Shown: one piece after another, positions 11,630-22,505 of the stretch
Numbering within the stretch: position 1 is the stretch's first letter
How the letters are laid out: each line of letters opens with the position of its first letter
NCBI GenBank assembly: GCA_032207245.1
Contig: CM063510.1
Location: 158,264,258-158,328,257, forward strand
DNA from: Pardosa pseudoannulata
Taxonomy: Eukaryota; Arthropoda; Arachnida; Araneae; Lycosidae
Length of the DNA stretch: 64,000 nt
Direction: 5' to 3'
Translations under genes and position numbers: made by a program
Notes under the pieces: model-generated
What the model was told of the DNA's origin: nothing
Seen by the model: the letters and a program-made list of their open reading frames with translations, nothing else
The model's database searches: none

Positions 11630-12430
11630 CCTTTACGATGGTAAACAACGTATATTACCTCAGTATCAATTGGTTCTTACTTTCCCACATTTCTGGCATA
11701 GTTGCTTCCAAACAGTTTCCATCATTGGGATCACTACAACAGTTTTGCTTTTGAATCACTGCAACCGAAATATCTACTTTCTGTTCTTTGTTTTATTTTA
11801 AAACAGTCCTGTCTGTAAGCGAGTTAATTTTCTTTCTTTCTTTTTTTTATTACTCTCTTATATGTTGTATGCAATTTACAGTGAAATTAGATATCGAAGA
11901 AATACTTAGAATTTCGTGGATATTAAAAACAAATAGAGGTAAATGAAAAAATAGTGGGGTTTTTTTGTTTTGTTTTGTTTTAAGCGAAAGCAGCGTTCGT
12001 AACGATGGTAAACATTGTATGTTAATGTAATCTGTTATGTCTACTCCAATGTCAGTGACTCCTTTACAACATTTCTGCGGAGCTATTTCCAAGCGATTTC
12101 CATCGTTTGGGAGTTTTTTTGCTTTCGATTAACTTTAACCGTTATATCTTAAAAGAGTGTTTATCTAATTGTGAGTTCATTTTTTTCTGTTGTTTCTTTA
12201 TATGTTTTATAGAATTTATAAAGTAACCAAATATCGAAGATATTTCTTTTTGAATATCGATGAAATTAAAAACGAATAAAGGGTAAATATTTAAAGGAAA
12301 TTGTAATGTATCTGGCAACAGCCAGAATAAAAGAACTCTGAATTAATTGAAATCTGGCAACACCAGATAGATAGGGAAAAACAGGAGAATTCTGTTTTGG
12401 GTTTAGAACATTAGAACAATAACTTCAGGC

Positions 12431-12488
<58 letters not shown>

Positions 12489-13440
12489 GGGATTTGTGAA
12501 TAAATATGTTTTCGTGAACATCTGCATCATATATTAAGGCCCAAAAAAAAAACACTACAGAAATGAAAAGAATGAAGAGAGATTTTTTTTCTGTTAGTAA
12601 AAATGGGCTTAACGACGGTAAACAGCGTATGCCAATGTAATCTATTATGTCCTTCTCAAAGTCAGAGACTTATATTACCATCATCTGGGGTGTAAAACAT
12701 TTTTGCATTCGATTAACTGTAACAGAAATACCTTTTATCACTTTCTTCATTCTTCGCTTTGGTTTGTAAGAGTTTTGCCATGTTTAAAAACACACTATTA
12801 AGTTTTACTTGTTTGTTTTTTCATATATTGTATATGGTATTGGGAATCTTTCTTCCTGATTAAAGAAAATGAAATAGTAGTTTTAATATATTTCTGTTTA
12901 GATTATACTTCATTAAAGTATATTCTAAATCCTATCGCAACCGCAAATTTGATTTAGTGAACTGTAGTGTTATGAGAAGAATAAAAGATAAGAACAGTAT
13001 TTTAGATTCTTAACTTTTAACTTTGCACAAAATAATTGTTTATATTAAACTAATAAAAAAACTTATTTAAATTACTTTAGAAATAAACGACGAATAAAGA
13101 GAAATAATTAAATGAAAATGAATGAGTATTTTCTTTTTTTAACGAAAGCAACAAGCGTAACAATGGTAAACTACGAAAATTGCTTTAGGGTTAACGACAC
13201 CCTTATTTACAATACTTCTGCGAAGCGGTTGCAAAGCGATTCTCATCGTTTGGGTTTGTACAACATTTTTATTTTTCACTAACTGTAACCAAAACACTCT
13301 TTTTTTTTCATTTTATTTGTTATTCTTTTTGTTCTGTCAGGCTTGCGCCTATATCTCAGATCGTATTGTTGTTTTTTGTTTGTTTCTCAAGAATTGTTTT
13401 CAAGGTCTTTACGAAATTATTAAATTAACCAAATAACACC
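11630..13440. repeat. Diverged tandem array, about four units
   Basis: Four diverged units share anchors in the same order. The first is AACGATGGTAAAC (near 11634, 12000, 12611 as AACGACGGTAAAC, and 13157 as AACAATGGTAAAC). The second is TTCCATCGTTTGGG, about 100 bp later. The third is a GATTAACTGTAACC segment, and the fourth is ACGAATAAAGGTAAATATTTAAA before the next unit. Spacing is about 360-600 bp because of insertions, including a (TA)n run at 12433-12486. The first two anchors are partly complementary to each other and could form a hairpin arm. A stray unit lies near 2039. Confidence 0.6.
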
Positions 13441-13654
13441 ATGATTCTTTTTTTTGGGTATGTGTGTGTGCGAATTCAGTAAATGAAATAATCATTATAA
13501 TTTTCAGAATATACATCATTAAAGTATATTCTGATTGCTATCTCAACCGAAAATTTGGTTTATTGAACTGTAGTATCAAGAAAGTATTTATATATAGAGG
13601 AGGACCGACTGGTCTGAACCCTTCCCCAAGTATTTTAAATTTATACATTGAAAA

Positions 13655-13790
13655 AAAATTTTTTTTACCTTATCGAAGTTTGTGTACATTACTAGTTTGC
13701 ACAGCAAGTGCTGAAAGATCGTTTTAAACCATGAAACGAGTTAAAAAATAGTTCTTAGCAACAGAACTGATAACAAGGGTTTTAATAATA
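13655..13790 (+). pseudogene. hAT transposase C-terminal fragment
   Basis: The + strand reads LCTLLVCTASAERSF, then a stop, then TMKRVKK and further remnants. This matches the conserved hATC region of hAT transposases (the ASAERSFS-x-MKRVK motif). Only this fragment remains; no terminal repeats were found beside it. The upstream part of the same ORF, from 13464, does not look like transposase. Confidence 0.7.
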
Positions 13791-13820
13791 CATTACTTTC
13801 TGTGTATATAGGCATGACTA

Positions 13821-14198
13821 CAGATGCGATATTTACGCTCCGGCTTTGGTAGCCTAATTTGGCGCCTTTTTCGAGCGTTTTGCCGGGCTATGTCTGTTTA
13901 GCTTCTACTACCCTGATATTGGATATTTGTGGTGGTAACCCTGGTTCGTTTTTTAAGCCCCATTGGTGCACATGACCACCCAGCGCTTTTTTGAATAATT
14001 TCTCTGGATTTTTATAATTATACTGGATTTGTGCTCGCGTGGTGAGGTCGCTGGTCAGATTGCACTTTTTTTTATCTTTTCTGTCATTGTGCCATTTTCT
14101 ACCACCATTTTTGTTTGGCGACTTTCAAAAATGGGATTTTTTGCCAAGATCGCCAAGAAAAAAACATGGCGGCCAGAAGAGCGTAGATACCGCATCTG
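13821..14198. mobile_element. TA-flanked MITE of the CAGATGC family
   Basis: The left end is CAGATGCGATATTTACGCTC and the inverted right end is CAGATGCGGTATCTACGCTC, flanked by TA on the left and TT (probably mutated TA) on the right. Subterminal CGCCAAGATCGCCAAG and ACATGGCGGCC motifs are shared with the element at 21143-22505. There is no transposase. Confidence 0.75.
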
Positions 14199-15329
14199 TT
14201 CCAGAGCTTTAACCAAGTTCACCTTGAAAGCTAGAAGAATTAATTGCCTAGTATAAAGCGGTAATTATAAATTACTGCTTATGCTATTCTGTTTTCGAAT
14301 TTTTCTATCATGCAGGGTATGCCTCTTTGTAAAAGAAAAAAAAATATGTCATAATTCCTTTCTGAACATTTTATTTTAATTTTTCTAGTTATTCGTAAAA
14401 TTACTTTAGTTTTAGTTCGTCTGGTTAATGAAGCGTAAATTAAACATACTCTAGCATTTATCAGGCAGATTTAAACCTTGTAGAAACATCGTAGAGCGTA
14501 AATTAAAGAAAAAAAATTAAACACAATGTGGTTGGAAATATATAAAAAAAAATGAAAGAAGTTACTACAACCTTACTGATCCGTTTTTGGACGAATTTAT
14601 GTGTACATGCAAAACAATGGATGGATGTATAAGCAGCGCCATATTATCGGCAGGGCAAGCGGGGCACTTTTCCAGGGCCCAAATATTTTTAGATCCACAG
14701 GTAATTTTGAAACAAATAAATTTTGTAGACTTAAAAATTGTATGTTTTTATTCTATATACAAATTATGTGAGCTAAAATTGTGTAAGTTTTTCATTATGT
14801 CATAGAGTACCCGTAAGTTTAAATACCCACAGATTTGTCAACTTGGGTTTGCACTTAAAAACTAAAGGCAAAAATGCAGGTCATTTTGCAAACGAAATCC
14901 ACTAATCTGATGGCTAGATTTTGAGAACTTTTCTCAAAAATGTTCTCAATCGCAAAATTGAGCTTTCTGATTGGTGGATTTCGTTTGCGAAATGTTTTGT
15001 AATACGACCTGCATAATAGCCTATCTTTTCAACCGTATGGTCAAATAAAAATAAAAAAAATGCTTGCTGCATTATGCAAATCGTTCAGCTATACATTAAT
15101 AAAATGTAATAATAATTCTCTGCCCTGGGCCCAAAATCTTGATAATCGGGTCCTGTGTATAAGACTTATGTATGTACTTTGTGTATGGGTATAATGTATT
15201 TTTTTCTTTGAGATTAGAAGTTTTTAATTCTTTAGACTAAGATTTTATCCATGCGTATAAGACAATTGTAGCTACGTCACTTGTCAGAACAATATTTTAG
15301 ATTCTTGTTGTTAATTTAGATTTTTGTAT
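14199..15329. other. Non-genic flank of the copia element
   Basis: No exon or terminal repeat was recognised. At 14910-14995 a short inverted repeat pairs AAATCCACTAATCTGATGG with a near-complementary stretch around AATTGAGCTTTCTGATTGG. It could be a small hairpin but was not assigned. Confidence 0.4.
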
Positions 15330-15569
15330 TGGGCTTAGCAGAGTGTTATAAAAGAAATGCACAGTAGAATAGACAACATTTTAATTACACGATCACGGAC
15401 AATTATACACAACACATCACGATTTCAAATACTACACTACAGAATAACAAGTCATGCGCAGTACCATGCAAGGTGTGACGCTCCAGTCGAGTTAGGATAA
15501 TCCATTTCACATAGAGGTAGGGTAAAAAGCGTGGCATTGATAAATATAAAATACAGGTATAACCTAACA
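15330..15569 (-). repeat. 3' LTR of the copia element
   Basis: It starts TGTTAGGTTATACC on the minus strand (at 15569) and ends AAGCCCA (at 15330). It is collinear with 23713-23959 over its full length with scattered substitutions and small indels. Shared phrases include TAACAAGTCATGCGCAGTAC and GAGTTAGGATAATCCA. Confidence 0.93.
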
Positions 15570-15578
15570 CCCCCCTAC
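15570..15578 (-). promoter_or_regulatory. Polypurine tract of copia
   Basis: On the minus strand GTAGGGGGG lies directly upstream of the 3' LTR start TGTTAGG. This is the standard position and composition of the plus-strand primer in LTR elements, and it fixes the LTR boundary. Confidence 0.88.
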
Positions 15579-17288
15579 AATGTCTAGGTATTTACTCGAA
15601 GATCAATGTTGTATCTTCAAGTCCCATTATTTTACAACATTTACAATGTTTGACTGATGGTAAGGCTTTTGTAAGTATATCAGCCATCATTTCTTCACTA
15701 GGCACAAAATTTACATCAATGAATCCATTTTTAAGGCATCTCTTATGAAGTGGTGTCGAATATCTATATGTTTAGTGCTCTTATGAAAAATTGGGTTTTC
15801 AGCTAATTTTATAGCTCCCTTGTTGTCTATAAAATTAGCTGAAAGTCAATATGTAATCATGTCAATATGATAGTCAATATGCTTACCTTTTCAATGTTTT
15901 CATCACTTAACTCATTAAGTAATTTACGTAAATAAATACCTTCTTTGGTAGCATCGAACAAAGCCATAGATTTGGCTTCAGTTGATGAAAGAGCCACGGT
16001 ACACTGTTTACGACTTTCCCATGTAACTGCACTACCACTAAACATAAAACAATAACCGGTATATGACTTACGATCATCGGGACAATTCCCCCAGTCTGCG
16101 TCAGTATACCCAAATAGATTCATTACTTTGTCTGAATATAAGTCCAAAATTAATTGTTTTCTTTAGATATCGTAAACTCGTTTAGCTGCAATCCAGTGGG
16201 TTTTATTAAAACAGTTTAAAAATTGACTCAATTGACTAACTGCATTTGCTATGTCTGGCCTTGTGGAAGTCGCTAGATACATTAAACTTCCAACCATTAC
16301 ACGGTAAGGATATTCACTTTCATTGCATTTTTCGGCCTTTTGTAATAGATTACTTATGTCCATTGGACAAGCTACAGGTTTAGCTTCTGTCATACCAAAA
16401 CGTTCTAAAAGTTCTGTAATATAACTGTGTTGACTCATTGCTACAACACCATTTTCCATTTGAAAGTTAATCCCTAAACAATATTTAACTAAGCCTACGT
16501 ATTTAACCTCTAATTCCTTATTAAGATGATTCTTGAAATTTTCAAGCTTATCAGGATCTTGAGACATAAATAAAATGTCGTCAACATAAATCATTATAAG
16601 AGTCAACCCTGATTCATTTTTGATATAATATAAACATGGATCCGCGTTAGTTTGTTTTGCTCCAAAATTATATGATATTTCATTTAATTTAATGTTCCAA
16701 CACCTACCTGCTTGCTTTAACCCATAAAGAGATTTCTTTAACAATAGAACTTTATTACCTTCATTTAGAGAATCGAGGGTTTTTAATGTCTTTCTAGAAA
16801 TATCGCTATCGGAATTTTCCTTCCTAATTAATTCAAGAATTTCTTTAAAATAATTGGGAATTTCCGTAAAAATTTTCTAGTCCAATTTAGCATTTAAATA
16901 TGCTGAAGTTATATCAAACTGATGTAGTTTTATTCCTAATTTAGCCGCAAGTCCTGCCATAATGAGGAATTTGCACATGTGGGGGATTCGAACAACTTAG
17001 TGTTTTTCTGATAATTTCAGACTCGTAGATTCCAAAAATGTTCTCAAAAATGTAAAAAACTGGGTCCATCATTTAAAAAATTAATTTTAAAGTTAAGCGA
17101 AAATCACGTGACATCAAAAAGCTCCGTGATTGGTTGTGATGTCATTGTTCATGCAGACCAATATTTTTGTATTGCTTTTAAGCGCGCACTATTTTCCGAT
17201 ATTTTCTAGCTATCAAAATTTATTTTTATTTAAACCTGAAGGTTTATTTTATCGATCTAGATAGCTTAGTTATCTCAATTTGTCAGAA

Positions 17289-17420
17289 ATGTCTCTTCTA
17301 CCTGGATTTACCAAAGGACAGTCAGACAACCTCCCGGAAATTAACAGCATGTCAATGTTTTCGTTCTTAAAAAAAAAAAACGGATTTTATGGGAGCAGAA
17401 ATAAGGGGAATTAAAACCCA
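17289..17420 (+). pseudogene. Start of accessory transposon protein (YqaJ-type partner?)
   Basis: From the ATG at 17289 the + strand reads MSLLPGFTKGQSDNLPEI then SMFSFLKKK and is soon lost in an A-rich run and stops. This opening resembles the N-terminus of the YqaJ-nuclease partner proteins carried by ISL2EU-type transposons, from memory of that family. Only this first segment is present, so the nuclease domain cannot be checked. Confidence 0.4.
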
Positions 17421-18384
17421 ACGGTATGTAAAATCAGTTATATATTTATCCAATTTTACTTAACATGCATTAATATTTTATTCATGCTAATCACAGCTTC
17501 TATTTGTAGATATAGACAAGTCAAATAAATATACATATATCATATACACTCATTTGTAGTAGCATCGCTTTTTATAAATAGAGATAGATGTAATATATTA
17601 AAATAAAAATTAGAGAAGGTATTTATTGTGAGACCGGGATCTTTAGCCTTCTTGCCAAAGATCCTTAATAATGTGTACTGTTAAAATAAAAAACGAAATA
17701 AATCTACCAAAAAAATTATTAAAAATATATAAAAATGTAAGAAAAAAGTTTTATAGTGTTTAAAATTGGCCATACATCACTTTTTGTACGTTAAATTATT
17801 TTTATTATTCCATGTGTATTGCTCTCAATCCTCCGTACTGTTTTGGTTTTCTGCTCTTCTGTTGAGGGTGGAGCCTAATATTTAAATCTACCCATCGTTT
17901 TCTTACTCCAACAAATACTTTATTTTGCCTTTCAAAAATGTGGGTGAGCTGCATGGTGGTTAAGTAGGCCTTCTGCATAGTATCATCGTTCTCCTCGGGT
18001 GCTCGGTTTTATTCCCGACGATACAAAAATTCGGAACTTAATTTAAATTGTTAAAAATTGTTTTTTATGTTTATTTATTATTCTTTAGTCCTTTTTCGGA
18101 TTTTTTAATGCAATTTAATTATTTTTAAAACATTTATTTTTTGCTTTTTCAAAATTTTCAAATTTTTCGATTTTGACATTTAATTCATTATTTTTTGTTT
18201 ATTTTGTACGGATGTCATGGCCGCAAAAATATTTTATGTTTTTTCTGTCCCTAAACTTTCAACTCTCGAGTTATTGTGCTATGAACTCACGAATCCACCC
18301 TTCTATTTCTTTGCTCTTTTATGTGTTTATTTTTCGCTCGTTGTCATTTTTGTGCTTACTGACAGAAGCCTCTGTATTGAAAGC

Positions 18385-18436
18385 CTTTAGCCTTCGTGTT
18401 GCAAAAAGTAGATCGTAGAGCTCCAAAACCAAACTA
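18385..18436 (+). repeat. SINE-A 3' fragment
   Basis: Only the tail is present: TAGCCTTCGTGTTGCAAAAA, GTAGATCGTAGAGCTCCAAA, then ACCAAACTAA. It lies inside the ISL2EU-like element. Tail-only copies are unusual for target-primed SINEs, which normally lose the 5' end. Confidence 0.7.
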
Positions 18437-18992
18437 ATTCTTAAGAATTTTAAATTTGATGAAAAGAAATTTAAAATCTTTAAAAGGCTTTACTTTATTA
18501 TTTATGCTTTTTTAAATAGCAATACAATTTTATTGTCTTTAATGTTAATGTTAAATTAAAAAATGTATAACGTTTCTGAAATTAAATTTAATTTTTAAAG
18601 TAATATCATTATAAGTATTTTAAAAATATTATATATATTTTCAAATTAGTCACCAATTTAATCGAAAAATATCACTGTGAATTGATTCAATTAAGAAAGT
18701 ATGCATCTTTGAAGAAAATATTTATAATATCTTAAAAATACAAAACTTTTCCCTCCCCCGAGTTACTTATTAGATAATTATATGCTTTAGATATTTATAT
18801 GTTTTACGATATTTATATGCTTTATCAAACATTTATTGTAGTTGAACTCTGTGATAATACTCGAAAATGAGCAGTTTTAAAAGTTAAATAGCACTGGTTA
18901 ATCAACAGTTCTTTTAAAGGTATATATATATTTTTATATACTTTACTTTTTCTAAACTAGTAATATTTAAACAAAAGCAAGCATTTATTTAC

Positions 18993-19202
18993 CTAAAAAT
19001 GGTCTTCCCAAACCCATAGAGATGATTTATATGATAATTTGGGGTTTAATTTCTCATCCCTTTTCATCGCAGTTGTCCAGATTTTACGTGTATGTGGATC
19101 TTTGGAAACGCTGAAAAATATCTTCTCATTGCAATTACTTGCTGTATTTTTACAGAGTGGCACAATACAATATTTAGAGTATGATTTTTTAATGCCAGAC
19201 AT
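18993..19202 (-). pseudogene. THAP-domain exon of a transposase
   Basis: The minus strand encodes MSGIKKSYSKYCIVPLCKN followed by KIFFSVSKDPHTRKIWTTA and SSLWVWEDHF, the layout of a THAP zinc finger (C-x4-C, a central W, then x-x-H-F). The position normally filled by the third zinc-ligand Cys (CxxHF) is W, so zinc binding is probably lost. The stop codon overlaps AGGTAAAT, a good splice donor, suggesting this is a first coding exon. THAP fingers bind transposon ends in P-type and ISL2EU-type elements. No downstream DDE exon is present. Confidence 0.78.
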
Positions 19203-20081
19203 AGTAAAAAAATTTCTATTATATGCGATACTTTCACAGAAACAAATTTAAAAGTAGCCTTTTAACATGCAAACAGCATAGGCGGTCGGTGTCGACAGGA
19301 ACGATGACGTCACAAACTCGGGGGAGAAAAAGTATCGTTTTTGAGAGACGTTAAAGAGTCCGCTATAAAACCCATCAGAAATCACTCATTAGGCCCCCAA
19401 ATGAAAGAAAAATAGCTACTGTCCTGCTGACTTTTTTGTCATCTATCGTTTAAAATCAAAATTAGAAAACGTGAAAATTCCTCATTCGAATGATCCCATG
19501 CGGGCAACAGGTGCAAATGTTTCGCGAAAATCTATTTCTGGTTGTTGACTAAAACCTTTCACTACTAGTCTAGCTTTATGGTTCAAAATAGATCCACTTT
19601 GACTATATTTATTTGTAAGAACAAATCTACTCCCAATACATTTCTGCGAGGACGGTCGGTCTACTACTTCAAAGGTATCATTTTTTAATACAGTTTTTAC
19701 TTCATCCTCCATAGCCTTATGCCATTCTGGCGCCTGCAATCCTCTAAGAGCGCAATTTATAGCTATTTCTGAATTCCAACTATGAACAACCTCTGCACTT
19801 GTATTGGCAGTTTGTTTTGGTTCGCGAATTATATCCCTATTACGCAATGATAATATATCGTGCTCATCTAACGTTTCCGGTTTTGAGTTATGTGACAATG
19901 CCTTTTTATTTTCCATTTCAATTGACGGGTAAAAGATTTTTCATCTTTAATTTGCGACTCATTATCGGACTTATTTAGTTGTATTTCGTGATGAGATGAA
20001 TCATCGTACAAATGTTCTACTTCAGAAAATTCATCATAATTTTCTTCGAAGAATTTAAATTTAACACTTCGAGAAATAATA

Positions 20082-20258
20082 GCCGAACGATGGCCGAATG
20101 GTAGAGCGCTGCTCTTCGGAACCGGAGTTCGTGGGTTCGAATCCCACTCCGGGCATGGATGTTTGTAGCCGTTCGGAATCGGTTTTAAGCTGTAGGTCCC
20201 GGTCTCATTAGCCCTCGTGTGCAAAACAGTAGACCGTAGCACTCTAAACCAAACCAAA
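20082..20258 (+). repeat. SINE-A inserted in copia integrase region
   Basis: This is a complete copy: GCCGAACGATGGCCGAATGG head, GGGTTCGAATCCCACTCC B box, tail CTCTAAACCAAACCAAA. It is flanked by the perfect 13-bp duplication TCGAGAAATAATA at 20069-20081 and 20259-20271. The copia frame reads through it on the minus strand, adding a SINE-encoded peptide (it includes CPEWDSNPRTPVPKSS). Removing the SINE and one duplication restores the copia frame. Confidence 0.96.
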
Positions 20259-21142
20259 TCGAGAAATAATAACTCGATTTTCATCGGAAAGATAAATAAG
20301 AAAAGCTTTTGAATTTTCCGAATAGCCAACAAAAATTCCTTTCTTGATCTAGCGGAAAATTTATGGTTCGGTCGGTTATTCAAATAATACGCTGTGCAGC
20401 CAAAAATCTTAAAATAACAAACATTAGGTACTACATTGTTCCATAGTTCATACGAGGTTTTTCCATTAAGGGTTTTTGCTGGACATCGATTTCTCACATA
20501 ATTTGCTGTATTTATGGCTTCTGCCCATAATTTAAGGGGTAATTTTGATTGAGATAAGAGACAACGTACCATCTCTTTCTACAAGAGTTCTGTTTTTGCG
20601 TTCTGCAATTCCTGCCAGTTCTGTGCAATGAGAAGTCGTTAATCTGCTGAATAACATTTTCTTTTAAGAAATTTTTAAATTCAGTACCAATAAATTCACC
20701 GCCATTATCACTCATAAAAGCCTTAATTTTGATAGATTTCTGATTTTCCCAAAGATTTAATTTCTTTAGATGCATCAAGAGCTTCATTTTTAGTTTTCAA
20801 AAATTTTCTGCACAATAACGGGAATAATCATCAATAAACTTAATGAAATATAGAGACTTACCGATTGAGGGTATCCGTATCGGGCCACAATGATCGGAAT
20901 GCACAATATCTAATAAATTTGTAACACGATCTGACCTTTAGGGAAAGTAGCATGGGTTAATTTATTTAACGCGCATACTTCACAATTAAAATCAGCAGAT
21001 GATTTTGTAAAATACAGTCCCCTATTATTACCCATTCTATCTGATTCCATTAAATCTTTTATATTAAGGTGACCTATTCGACAATGCCATTTTCTAATAT
21101 CCGCAAACCTGCCTTTTGAACTATCAATTGATTCACTAGGTA

Positions 21143-22505
21143 CAGATGCATTATAGTCGCCGGTCCCGTCCGCCATGGTTTTTTTGGCGACCAACAGAAA
21201 AACCCATGATTTGAAAAGTCGCCAAGTAGAAAAACATGGCGGCGGTTACATGGCATATTTGAAACACAACATTAACAAAACTAAACTTTAAAAGGAAACA
21301 ACATATTAACAATTTAAAGTATTATTAAAATAAAATTAGCATAATAATCATCATTTTTTACGTTTTTTAAAAAATAAATAACAGATTAGTAATATTTATG
21401 ATATGTGTCAACAGAGTAAACCCAATATATATGATTTTAATAAGCACTAATATTATGAAGAATCTAACATGTGAGGGGGGGGTTCCCCCCCTCATCCCCC
21501 CCCTTGTGCAAAGAACAAAATAAAAATGTTCCAAACCAATTAACTTAGAATATCCTGATACATTTTAACTATTTCAAAACCGAAATAACTGCACCCGTCT
21601 TAACTAAATCCCAGAAAATGATAAGAACAAAAACAAAATGTTCCAAACCAAAGCATCTTGTTTGGTTTAGAATATTTTGATACTTTTTAACAATTTCAAA
21701 ACCGAAATAACTTACCCGTCATAACTAAACTAAATCCCAGAAAATGATAAGAACAAAAACAAAATGTTCCAAACCCAAACATCTTGTATGATTTAGAATA
21801 TTTTGATATTTTTTAACAATTTCAAAACCGAAACAACTTCACTTGTCATAACTAAATCCCAGAAAATGATAAGAGCAAAAACAAAATGTTCCAAACCAAA
21901 GCATCTTGTTTGGTTTAGAATATTTTGATACTTTTTAACAATTTCAAAACAGAAATAACTTACTCGTCATAACTAAATTAACTAAATCAAAGATAATGAT
22001 AACAACAAAAACAAAATGTTCCAAACCAAAACTTCTTGTTTGATTTAGAATATTTTGATATTTTTTAACAATTTCAAAACCGAAATAACTTCACTTGTCA
22101 TAACTAAATTAACTAAATCTCACTAACCAAATACATAAAAAAAACTCAAATTCGGAATTCCATCATCCCCACAAACGTGCCGTTTTGAATGAAATGCAAA
22201 TCCAACCTCAGGTCTAAGAATTTCCTGATATTTCTTCACAATGCTACAAATATACCAAAAATAACTTACCTACCTACGAGACACCCTACTAATCCAAGTC
22301 TGGAACGAAAAGAATATAGAACAGAAAATTTGCATAGATAGCCGGGTAATGACGTCAAAAATCACGTGCACCAATAGCTTCCATATTCCCCTATCAAAGT
22401 TAGGGCATATACAGCAACCTAGTCATCGCCCCAAAAATCGCCAAGTTTGCCACACAAAATCGCCAAGTTTGGCGAGAAAAAAACCCGGCGGCTATAATGC
22501 ATCTG
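21143..22505. mobile_element. TIR element of the CAGATGC family inside copia protease/integrase
   Basis: The ends are inverted repeats, CAGATGCATTATAGTCGCC on the left and CAGATGCATTATAGCCGCC at the inverted right end. TA flanks both sides (21141-21142, 22506-22507). Excision of the element with one TA rejoins the copia reading frame exactly (KNKKR to VPSES), which proves the boundaries. Subterminal CGCCAAGTTTGGCGA and GCCATGTTTTT motifs match 13821-14198 and 27638-27994. No transposase ORF is present, and the centre is a minisatellite. TA target use suggests a Tc1/mariner-type mobiliser, which is inference. Confidence 0.88.
21520..22110. repeat. Minisatellite, about five units of 121-129 bp
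   Basis: Units begin AAAATGTTCCAAACCAAA and contain TTTAGAATATTTTGATA, then TTAACAATTTCAAAACCGAA and TCATAACTAAAT. Starts fall near 21526, 21636, 21760, 21884 and 22013. The first unit is the most diverged. The array fills the centre of the TIR element at 21143-22505. Confidence 0.9.

Larger units (their letters stand above)
16964..19483. mobile_element. ISL2EU/Harbinger-like DNA transposon inside copia RT
   Basis: It splits the copia polymerase between FAPVARMGS (19500) and MAGLAAKLG (16960). Its ends are inverted: GAGGAATTTGCAC on the left and, inverted, GAGGAATTTTCAC on the right. AT flanks both sides. A THAP-domain exon lies on the minus strand near the right end, and the start of a second protein lies on the + strand near the left end. 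Two convergent genes of this kind, a 2-bp AT duplication and a THAP-type transposase are reported features of ISL2EU elements; the assignment to that group is inference. The catalytic DDE exons are missing, so it is an internally deleted copy. Confidence 0.72.
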
